64,000 nt of DNA, from NCBI RefSeq assembly GCF_000090795.2, contig NW_003546390.1:103522-167521 (forward strand), written 5' to 3'. The notes under the pieces were generated by a model. It was not told the DNA's origin. It did no database searches and worked only from the letters and a program-made list of their open reading frames with translations. The stretch comes from Amphimedon queenslandica. Its lineage: Eukaryota > Porifera > Demospongiae > Haplosclerida > Niphatidae. Shown in pieces: positions 12,258 through 25,800 of the stretch (position 1 is the stretch's first letter; each line of letters opens with the position of its first letter). The translations under genes were made by a program, and so were the position numbers.

Positions 12258-15200
12258 TCATGAGAAGTCATTATAAGCATGTATACTAGAGAGTAGATCA
12301 TAGATCTGTTGAAAGGAGGCTCTCTCCTCCGGTTCATGTATCCAGCAGTCCAGCATGACACTGTAGACCTCGTTGGGACAGGCTTGAGGCTGATAGGGGA
12401 GGGTCCTCTCGCTTCCTTTTATGGCGTCGTCAATGACCTCTTGGTCCGTCATTCTTTCAAACGGTTGCAGCTTGCACAAAGTGAATATCTCCCACATAAG
12501 GACTCCAAAAGACCAGACGTCAGTCTTCTCTGAGAACCGACCGTAGAAACACTCATTAGCCATCCAGCGAATAGGGAGGATAGCTCTTCCTTGGATACGG
12601 TAGTAGAAGTCAGAGTAAAGGTTCTGACTCATTCCAAAGTCGGCTATCTTGACCTTAAAGTCCTGTCCCACTAGTATATTTCTAGTAGCAAGGTCACGAT
12701 GAATGAATCTTAACGAGGCCAGGTAGCACATACCACGAGCAACTTGTAAGCATATGTATATTAGTACAGGGAGTGATACTGCACCTTCCGGTAGTGGGTT
12801 GATGTCTTCTATTAGGTCCATGTTCCTCAGGTAGTGGTTGAGGTCACCATTCTCCATATACTCCATCATTATGAAGGCATTTTTAGACAGACACACCCCA
12901 AGAAGACGAACTACATTCTCGTGCCTGAGTCTAGCCATGAATTTGACTTCTTTTTCAAACATTTCTCTCATTTTATCGTCAGCCTCTGCCCTCAGCCTTT
13001 TAATAGCTACCACTAAACTAACCCCTGGATCATTATTGGATTCACTCATCCCCAGCTGCTTCAAACTGAGACTCACGGTATGAGCCAGCACTACTACCCC
13101 AAACTGACCCATTCCAAGGTCCTTTAGTTCACGGATATTCTTCTCCTTTACCTCCAGCAGCTCATTCTCTGATCGCTGGAGAGGCTGTGGGTCGTTATAT
13201 ATTGCCCTATACCCACCATATATGGAAGAATCCATGTTGAAAGACTGTCTCTTAAGTGCTTCTGGATTAATATCTTCATCAGTGAATATACCATCATCAG
13301 GATCAGGGGTACCGCGATACGGGGGGACAGGAGGTGGGACCAAGTTAGGCTTAGCATAAATATTAAATTGAGATCCCATTTCCCTCGGCTCATCAGCGTC
13401 AGCAATATGAGGGAGAGACCTTGTCGGCTGAAGGTACTCTCTAGGTTGGAAGTGTCTGTCAAGGTTCTCTGATGAGGCATACATTGGATTGGGCTGAAGG
13501 AAGGTTGGTTTTAATGAGATCTGGGCCGGAGTGGGTCGGTCAGGAGAAGTGTGTTGTGGAGTAAAAGCAGGAGGTAGAGGACTATGAATATCATTCAATG
13601 GGAACCCGTTGCCAGGTATATCAATGGAGGCATACCCTCCGTTGTCTGCTATACGAGAGGGAAGAGGAGGAGGCTCTGGTTTGCTGAGCTCAGCATAAAG
13701 ACCGTTATTGGAATCACTGATCACCATTGTTTTAGAAACTGATCGTCTCTTACAGTAAAGAACAGCAATGACGATACTGACAATGATAATGAGTATTAGC
13801 AAGACAGCGGCAGCAGCAGCACCTGCTATTATTGGGAGAGGATCACCTGATTGAGGAGAAGGAGATGAACTGGAAGAAGGAGCTGAACTGGTTGATGTGA
13901 GTGACATTGAAGGAGTACTGCTGGTAGTCATGGGTACTGGGGTTGCTATAGAAACAATAAAAAACAACAGTAAATTAAATAAAATCTAACTGATGCTTGG
14001 CAACACACCAACAGTAGTATCAGAACTTCCCTTTAATTTATTTTATTATTTATCATTAACTTACATGATATGGTAGCACTATTAATCACTATCAGTGATA
14101 TAGTTTCCTTCAGTCTAGTTCCATCCATACTACAAGTATAGGAGTCACTGTCATCTACTTCAACTGACAGTATAGTATAGTTACTCTGTACAGCTGGACC
14201 AGGAGAAGAACCGCCACTTTGAGAAATATTCCGAGTATCATCACCATTAGTTATAGTACCATCAGCCATGTTGCTGCTGTCCATCCAATTGATCTGATAA
14301 TCCATTGGTAGGTATCCAGTGAAGATACATGATAGTGTGACATTAGTGTCTTTTTGAACAGTCACTGTATTCCCTGCTGGTACTATGAATTCATCATAAT
14401 AGACTTCTGCTGATACATTAACTATAAAAGAATTAAATGAATATCACATTTATAAATAGTATGTGTATGTACATTTCAGGAATTCTCAAAGTCTATCACT
14501 AACTTACTAAAAAGTGTTAAACTGACACTATTTGTAGTTTCCATGTCAGGTTTTATAGAATTAAAAACATTATTTGGAGGACCTACAAAATCACCAAATG
14601 CCAGATAAAATGCAGTGCAGGTATAGTTCCCAGCATCATCAGCACTGACATTAGATATCATCAATATACTGGTCCTTGTGGTATCTGCTAGTTTAATATC
14701 TCCAGTACTAACTTCAGGGCCACTCCAAGTCCAATGAAAGGTTCCATTATTGTCCACTGTACAGGATAAGTTGAGAGATGACTGTACTGTATGAGGCTGC
14801 AGTGTTTGATTAGGAGACATGAATACAATAGGAACAGCAGGAAATGAAGTATCTACAGAAATAATATAAAAGGAGTTATTATGATAGATTAATGTATTTA
14901 CCAGTATTAGTGAAGAACCTAATTTCACTGATAAATGTTTGAGTTGCAAGAAAAGATGAAGAAAAAATGAACTGTAAGCGAAGGTATTGGTAAGGGACCA
15001 ATAACACCAAGGAAGGGGAAGACTCTGATGTTAGTATAACCAAAGAAAGGACTTGGACATTATCATCAGACCGAGATATTTCAGAATTATCAATAAACGT
15101 ACAGACAACAGTAGTATAACTATCTTCAAGACCAGTTCGAGATATACTAGTCCTTATATCAGGCAGTCCATACCCTCCTGATGGATTGTTATAATAATAT

Positions 15201-17394
15201 ATGTCAATACGAGTGAAGAAGAAATTTTCAGTGCCAAAATTAAACTCAAGATCAAAAGAACGGTTCCATCCCATAAAATTATCAGTAACAAAGGCCATTC
15301 CTTCACTTGTTACATTATCTGTGAGTCTAGTAGTGTTAGGACATCGTGTTAATCCTCTAGCATCACCCAAAGTACAGTCAGATGTAAAGCTGCTACCGGT
15401 ATATGAGGTGGGAGGAGTGATCAGGTAGTTAGTTGGTGGCACTATAAATAAACAACTCATAAAAAATAATCAACTGATTATTAAAATCATACCTTTAGTT
15501 TGTAATGAAAATTGTATCAGAATTGCTGATAATAAAAGTCGGACCTATAATTATAAGAAACAGTAACTTTATAAGAACATGCAGGTTGTGTAAAAATTAA
15601 AATAGGAGAAGTTTTCCTAAAACTAGTGACACCTTATCCAATTGTTTACAAATGCCTTTAGCAGTTATCAATAAAAAACAAATAACAAAGACAAAACAAA
15701 AGAAAAAGAGATACATATGTAAACTTGACACTAATCTCACACCAAGTGTACATAAACACTGACCATTGTTATTGGTATGCTCTTAGCCTAATTGACTGAG
15801 TTAGGATAACCTCACTGTCCTCTGTCTCTCTATCTACTGATCATTTCACTATATCTTCCCCATCTCTCTTAAGACTATAAATTATGTCAACACTTAAATC
15901 TCTTCATAATAAATACTTGAAGTACTAACCACACAATCACTCAAGCAGTGAAGTGTCAAGATAAAATATCTATCATGTACTAAAGACAACATTCCATCAG
16001 TTATGATCACCCTAAGATAGAGTGGGCGGGCTATGATTAACATTCCTTATAAGGCACTCACGATCACTGGAGTACATGTACATGTACACTTAGGCAGGTC
16101 ACATGCAGCTGCTGCCTTATACACATGTATATACAAGTAGTGTTTATCAGGTGAAGTTAAGGGGTTGTTTTAATGAGAAGGAGTGACAATAAGAACTGGT
16201 GATATGATTACTTTAGCCTGTGTGTGTTCTAACTTCATTGCATAAACTCAAGTGACTAGTGTTTGGATTATGACACCAGAAGAGAAAAGCATGTCTACTT
16301 AATCATAACAGGAGCATCAACAAGACCCACTCTCTCTCTTTCTCTAGCTATTATTATGTCTTCGTGCCTTCATTTCTCTTCCATAAATCATCCATTATTC
16401 AAATGCCATTCACATTACACGTTCATTAACTGTATTGGCAGGATATTCCCATCATTCCAGGAACAACACCCTGAGACAGGATAATAACAGTCACTATTGA
16501 CAGCCACTGTGAGAGAGTGTGTCTAGTGCTATATTGTTGTTCTTATGTTTGGTAGTATGATACTGTACAATAATGTGCTTATCAAACCACTGGAATGCTA
16601 ACAATCTCATTCATAGTATCGTTACTATAGAGAGCCACTGAACCCAAACACACAGGGCTACTGCTACCTTGTTGTTGATGAAGACACAACTCCACAGGAT
16701 TATAACATGGAGGGTATAACTTCTGTTTTAATGTAGAGGGACATTACAAGATGATATAACTTCTTAAAAAGGAAATGGAGAGAAGGAAAAGACAGCATGT
16801 CGAGGGAGATGAGAGAATCCTTACAAGATTGTAACAGAATAACTGAGTGTTGAGATCAGACTGAGATAAACTAGTTAACACTCTCTTCATTGCATTATGA
16901 ATGAGACATCATCTTTATAATGAATCCACTGTTAACACTAGCTGATACAGTTAAGTGGCCATTAGGTTAGAATAACAAGAAGGAGAGAGAGAAAGAGATT
17001 GGTGAATGAGATAGTTAGCAAGTGTTTTTAATTTCAATTTCGCCGAGAGAGAAAGAGAGGTAGTAGGAAGGGAGTGCCAGGTTAGTAAACACGAGCTATA
17101 CTACCCACTACTAAACATAAAATATGATTTGGCAACAACACTGCATTAAAAAAAACAATGCAGCTCAAATTTATTATAATATTATATATACATCATTAGA
17201 TCACTGCTGATAATATTGGATGTACTACAAGAGTATCCATTACCAAGGAGGAATAGCCTCAAAGAAGAGGAACAAGGTATGGGATTTAAACACAAGATAA
17301 AAGCTATTATAGTTTGATTTTGTTATCATTATTAGCAATAACGATAAATAAATACATTTAAATAATAAAGTCAGTCTTTACTTACCGGGTTCAT
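12258..17394 (-). CDS. receptor tyrosine kinase D (discoidin-like + two Ig + DDR-like kinase)
   Basis: Exons 17394-17386, 15544-15493, 15441-14902, 14852-14508, 14421-14065 and 13945-12258 join in frame to 996 residues. The start is a 9-nt coding exon (Met-Asn-Pro) followed by an 1,841-bp intron; joined to exon 2 it gives a clean signal peptide (MNPVRLLLSAILIQ). Exon 3 is a diverged discoidin-like domain, exons 4 and 5 are Ig domains. The last exon has a Ser/Pro-rich stalk, a helix (AAAAAVLLILIIIVSIVIAV), NPMYAS, IYAKPN and PPPVPPY motifs, and the kinase: GMGQFGVV, VAIKRL, HRDLATRN, DFGMSQ (Asp about residue 870), YYRIQGRA, RWMANECF. The segment around DFG and YYRIQGRA is strikingly like discoidin domain receptors. 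The most distant of the four in its extracellular part. The first exon is inferred from splice sites and peptide quality. Confidence 0.87.
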
Positions 17395-17854
17395 GGTGAC
17401 GAGGTACTTCGATCAGTAAATGGAGCGTCCGTTAGAAAAACAAGAGAATAGAAGGAGAGAATACAGCAACCCTGAGCAGGGTATAGAGGGCAAAGAATGG
17501 AGAGAGCTTTAGCAGGAGGAAAGAAGACAGCGGGCAGGAGTTCAGACACAGTCAAAATGTGTGAATATTCGTAAAGTAGATTGTCACTGATTGTGTATAG
17601 GAAGGAAATGGATCAGTAATCATATGACGTCAAGTTACTCCCACAAATGAAAATAAATGGCCACAGGAATTTAAAAGCAGGATTGATCTAACTTTCCTTA
17701 TCTACTGGCAGGAATAACTCCTAACCAAGAGAAGGAAAGAGCAGCTTTAGAATGCAAAAAAACTCTTAAGATCTTGTCATTTTTGAGGCTTAGCAAAGTC
17801 TGCGTGGGCGTTAGCTCGAGGTGTTAATTACAAGCTCAGCCCACGTGTTACAAC
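17395..17854. promoter_or_regulatory. shared divergent promoter of kinase gene D and DHPS
   Basis: A 460-bp head-to-head spacer. It contains a perfect palindromic CRE, TGACGTCA at 17625-17632, about 230 bp from both start codons, and a CACGTG E-box at 17842-17847, only 7 bp before the DHPS ATG. Motif identities are established; their use here is inference. Confidence 0.6.
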
Positions 17855-19947
<2,093 letters not shown>

Positions 19948-20174
19948 AGAATTTTAGGTTTTTGAAAGTTATTTAATTTATTAATGAAACATTAAAATGA
20001 ACTAACACTATCATACAATTATTATGAACAGAAGGGGATTAAAGACGAAACTGTGAGTGACATGATTATAAAACCGAATTGACAGACAAAATTTAACAAC
20101 AAAATCCATCAACACATGAGAGAGATAGAGAATGACTTTAGAAGTTAAATGATTATGTTGTCATGACAACCGAA

Positions 20175-22777
20175 TCACATATCGCAAGAATCAGCGGAGC
20201 AGCTCCCAGTGTTGGTCTGATGCTGCTGGGGGAGTGAGCCTGTGAAACTGAACTTGCGCATTAAACCAAAATGAAGTCTAGTATCCTGCAGGACCACACC
20301 CCCAGGGCCTAGGGGCATGGCCGTGGGTATGGGACTGCCCCCTCCATAGAAAGCTGATGCTGAGTAAGCACGAACCAGTTCACTGATCTGACTGGCTGGA
20401 GGTGGGGAGAAAGGCTCGGTTTTAACATCGTCGCTAGGGGGCGGCGGCTTGTTGCTAAGGGGAGGACGAATACCTAGTCTGTAGGTTGAACATGTTAATG
20501 CTGTAATCTGATTGGTCGATTAACTCACATGATGTCACCTTCAATCACTGGGAAGTCGGGGGGAGGGTTCACGTATAGAAACTGCTGAGTCGACGGTCTT
20601 TTCAACGGCTCAACTAAAATAGAAATAAATATTTAATGAATTTATTTATTAATATTACCATTTCTCTTTATCCCTAAACTGTGGAGTTCACTAATCAAAA
20701 ACAGTCTCAACTTTTCCAGCTCTTCCTCACAATATCCTTTCACATACTGAGGATCCTAAAAGAGAGAGAGAGAGAGAGAGGGAGAGGGAGAGAGAGGGAA
20801 AGAGGGAGAGAGAGAGAGAGGGAGGGAGGGAGAGAGAGAGAGAGAGAGGTAGGATCAAATCAAGGTCAAGGAAACCTCTACTTACAATATTATGATCAAC
20901 GTTTGCTGTCCGATACAAAGCCATTGAAGTGAAGCTGAATGAAGCGACGAGTCTCTGGAAGACTCTTACATAAGTGTGTAGCTTAGCCAATTCATTATTG
21001 ACAGGAACCTGGTAACAATAAAAGTTACTGAAACCAATAATATGTGGCACTACCTTCCATAGAAACCCTGAGCCTTTGACTTGAGTACAGCCGAGGAGTT
21101 GCCGGAAGAGTTTAATGATGTAAGGTTTCTGGTAAGACTGGTAGAGGAGAGTGTCCAGCATTGAACTGGAGAATGCTTTGGATGAGGCAAACTGAGGTAG
21201 GAAGAGGTAGGTCAAGTGATCCACTTTACGAGCCTAGGAAAATAGGAATGGAATAAAATGAAGAATTTTTATTTTTGGTAAAATTTGGCCCATGACCCTG
21301 TACTATAGTACAGGGACTTTTGTCCGATTTCGGAGCAACTTTAAAAAATCGTAAAAAATCTAAATTTGGTTGAAATCATCTCAAACTCTCCACACAACAC
21401 AAGCCCATGGTATCAGTATCTCTCAGTGTTACCATGTGTCTCAGCCTCTGCATGCAGAGGTCTTCGAAAGGCGTCGTCCTAATGAACCTAATGTTGAACC
21501 TGTACTTGATGTCACAGGATATCTTCACATGTGGAAACAACCTACCAATAAATAAATAAATGAATGAATATCAGTCATCAATACCTGGCTATCTTCTCTA
21601 TAGCAGTAATGTGTTCAGCGTCTGCCAGGTGCTCCCCTTCATCAGACTGTCTCATCTTGTTTGAGGAAAAAACAACCAAACTCTCAGCCACCATGATACC
21701 AGCTCTTAGCAGGTCAGATGTACTGTTAAGAATTATCATTAATTATTATTAATAATCATTAATTATCACCTTGATATTGATCCTACCATGAAGTAGATCA
21801 TTGGAAGTTGTGAAATTGTTGAAATGAAGTGTCTCTCTGGCCTAAAGGAGACACAATTTACTCAATAACTGTACAGTGACCAGTGTGTGTGTGTGTGTCT
21901 GGAGGTGAGTATCAGTAATGTAATACCTGAGTCCCTTGATATCTGCCCTCAGCTTCACCTCAAGCAGATATCTCAGTCCTCAGGTATTACATTACTTATA
22001 CACACACACACACACACACACACCTCCAGACAGGACAGACTGTACATGTACTCATCCTAACATGTTTCCAAGTAGAAATACAATAGGCTTCAGTGAAGAA
22101 GGAGGCAGATAAGCCGCTCTTAATGGAGTAATGAAGTGGAAGAGACCGTCAGATACAACATCAGAATAAACGATGATGGCATGATGGTACCACTGCCTTG
22201 TGATGTCTTCACCAATAAATGACTGGAGGAGAGAGAGAGATAGAAATAGAACCATTAATAGTAATAATTATCATTTCAATATTCCGTCTGTACTAAAGAC
22301 ACAGCTGGTAAAAGTTGGCCACACCCCTCACCCTGTCAATAATGATATCCTCATAAGTCCTAGCATTCTTCATGAGGTGACATTTGAGTGGCTCACAGCC
22401 ACAGTAAGGGATAGGCGGTACATCTTCATTATACTCAACATTAAAGACATCATTATTATTATGATGATGATGGTGATGATGATGATGATGATGTAATGGT
22501 GACCCAATGACTGACGGGGTACCGATAGACTCAGTCTCTGCTTCAGATATGAACCCTCCCTCTGTCTCGTGCTGACGTCCTTCCTCAAGGTCCTCTAGTT
22601 CCTCAATATCAGAGAGATCCTCAACTTCAAGAGATACCTAGTAGGTGTGGTCCATTAATTAATCGGTGGGTGTGGTCATGCTAATTAATTACTTACCACA
22701 TCGTCAATGCTGTGATTAGACATGTCACTTTTAACACTCGCATTGGACGATACATAGGACTTCATTGAAGCTATAGC

Positions 22778-22826
<49 letters not shown>

Positions 22827-25800
22827 TTATTAATTCATTCTTACTGTTGTCGTGGAGTTTGAGAGAGTGTTTCTTAGCTTTGAGGAGGTGATCATCATGT
22901 TTGGACTCCGACTGTCTCTTGTTGAATCCAAAGTGAAACAAAGCCGGCTGACTATGAACCCTGTGCTTCCCTCCACCTCCTCCTGAGCTGTGCTGCTGCT
23001 TATCCCCTACCCTCTGGAGGTGGGACAGGAGGTGTGGCTCTTCCTCTCCAATCACAATCACATCAGGTTCATCCTCCGGTATCACTCCTAGCGATGGTAG
23101 GGGGTGTGCCAGGGGGTGTGGCTCCATTACTGTACAAGTAGTAGCTGCCACTGGTAGTGAATGGGACCGTGGTGAATGGTGACCTTCAAAATGGCTCTTC
23201 ACTGACAGCTTCACACATGGTTTCCTCTCGGGTAGTTCCCCCTCCCCATGATACTTCAATAACTGGAGACCATGCTGTACGTCATGCTGCCAGTTCGTAA
23301 CTTCAACCGCTAGCTGCTCATCAAGGACCTCCTCCTCCTCTCCAATTGATGGTAGCCCCACCTCCTCAGTTAACGAGAGACCGCTGGCCACACCTTCCAC
23401 TTGTATCTCAGGAATAGAATCGGGTGATGACAACTTCTTGAGTCTATCGTTGGACGCTGAGCGAGGAAACCCCCCCTTGTTGTCAGAGTCTCTCTCCTCA
23501 TACTCCTGGGTCTGGTGGAACATCTGGTCTGGATCAATACCTGATATGTACATGGCCAGTAGACCGAGAGTAGCTGATGTCCTCCATAAACTGGACTGGA
23601 AGGTGCTAGCAGGTATGATCTGATGGTCGGAGTTATGCTCATGAGTGTCACTGATGTAGTAGCACTCATCATTACGATCCATAATGTGGTTGATCCCAGG
23701 GTTGAACAATATATCAGTACCACCTGACGGACATATCCCTAACAAGAGGACGTGGAACCTGAAGGAAGGTACAATTCTGCTAATATTAATAATTATTATT
23801 ATTAATTACTTTCTATAAGCTACTACAGAAGTGAATAAAAAGTTCTTTCCAGCGAAACGATGAAAGTATCTGCTCTCTCCGAGTTTCACGTGGTATATCT
23901 CAACCGGTGAGCACTCCTCATACCTCTTGTACTCCGGAATATTGAACCGACGGCCCCTGGGGGGAGAGAGAGGGAGTGGCTAGATGAATACAGCTGCTGG
24001 TATATCTTACTCATAAGTGAAGGTGTGGACTAGTAAAGCTGATAGTGTCAGTAGTCCTGGACAGACACTGTTTAGTGCTAGGACAGCACTGGTCAATTCT
24101 CCATCACATATCACCTCATCTAATGAAAGAAAAGAATGAAATAACCTCCACATAAAGGACACCTCTGTATAACAGAGACACTTTCAAAGTGTCCATTATA
24201 TAGAGGCTAGTCTGTACATTATTATCCTTACCTGCTATGTTTAGTTGGAATTTGCTCTCTGGTTGTCTGACGTGTACAAAGAGGCGTGTCTTTGGAGCGT
24301 AGTTCTTAACAGTCCAAGCACTCATGATGGTGTGTTGGTCCTACAGGAAGTGGGAGGAGTTTCAGTTAATTAATTAATGATTAGTTAATTACTAACAGCA
24401 TCAGCTGCCCTCCCAGTTCTTGATGAGTGAAGGAAACAAGCATCAGCCGTTCTTAGCCTATTAATGATAATAATAATACATGTACTTATGTTGCATAAAA
24501 AGTTTGAGTTGATTCCAATCAAAATCGAATTTTTTTACAAATTTTTAAAGTTGCTCAAAAATTGAGCCAAAGGGAACCCTCCATTCACATTATGTCACTC
24601 ACTTGACTCTTGCTAGGTCGCTTGGTCTCAAAGCAGTTCCTCTCAAAATGGCTACCCTCTGGGACCATATCGGATGCAATAGAATGGCTTTGATATAATC
24701 GGCAGGTTCTTCTTTAATAAGAACAACAACTTGAGTATCCTACAGAGAGAGAGAGAGTCTCAATTGTTCCATTAAAGTAAAGGTTCATTCCTCCATACCA
24801 TTTGTCCAGGGTCGGAGTAGAGTTCACTGAGGAAGTCCCTCAGTACGAGCGGCTTAAGGTCCACAGCTGCTAGTACCACGTGTTTAGTGATGTTAGCTTT
24901 GTTGTACTGCTTGTAGTGTTTACGATGTAACGTGAAGGATCTCCATAGTTTATCAACCTGTTACTAAAAATAGACACAAGTGAAGAGGGTGTGGCTCACC
25001 TTAGGTGGGAGGTACATCAGAGCCGCTATTATGAATATCGTTATAATGACCTTCCCTGTCCAGTGGGCGGGGCTAATGTCCCCATACCCCACAGTACTAA
25101 AGGTAACGACCACAAACCAGTAGGTATCAAACAGAGATATCTTTTTACCCAGCCGCTCAAAATGATGAATGAGACACAGACTAAAGGAAAGGGGTGTGGT
25201 TTAGGGTCAAAGGGTGGAGCTTACCACGAGAACATGAAACAGAGAAGGAAGGTTGCCAGGCTGATTGCTGTAGTACGGAAGCCGTGGAAGGACCTAAAGA
25301 ACGATACTTCACTTTTCTGCTGTACTATATACATGAAGTTGTGTCTTGCCGGCCAACAAAAGAGGAACGTCGGAATCCAAAGAATATGGAGACACTGCGG
25401 CATTAGTAGCTATGAGAATTAATAAATAAACAAATAAAATAAATAAATAAATAATAACTTACGGTGACAAAGAATGCTAACCCAATTAGCACACATATGA
25501 CAATACTGTGAGTCATGTATCTAAAGACATGTCTTAAAACAGGAACTGAACCCTGGTAATAATAGTTAATTAACTGGTGGTTAATTAACTACTCACGTAT
25601 GGCTCCTGGTGTACGTAAATGACAGTAAATGCTCCAATTAAACAAATCAACGCTAAAAACAACTGTAAAATAATAATAATAACAATAATTAAACTAATTA
25701 ATGAGAATATCAGTACCTGTAATGACCAGAGAGTATAATCTTTAGGAATAATTAGGAGATTTAAACTAATGGAGGAGAGAGAGAGAGGGGGGGGGGGAGA

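Noticed and set aside
16263-16484. 73-codon open frame in the first intron of kinase gene D
   Set aside because: Low-complexity Ser/His-rich translation without domain, homologue or splice context; expected by chance in AT-rich DNA.
20727-21224. 165-codon minus-strand frame
   Set aside because: Only 21054-21224 is real KCNT exon; the rest runs through an intron and a GA/CT microsatellite that encodes an artificial Leu-Ser run.
22771-22845. Poly-Leu end of the long KCNT frame
   Set aside because: It is translation of an intronic (TAA)n microsatellite past the donor at 22844; the true exon ends at 22845.
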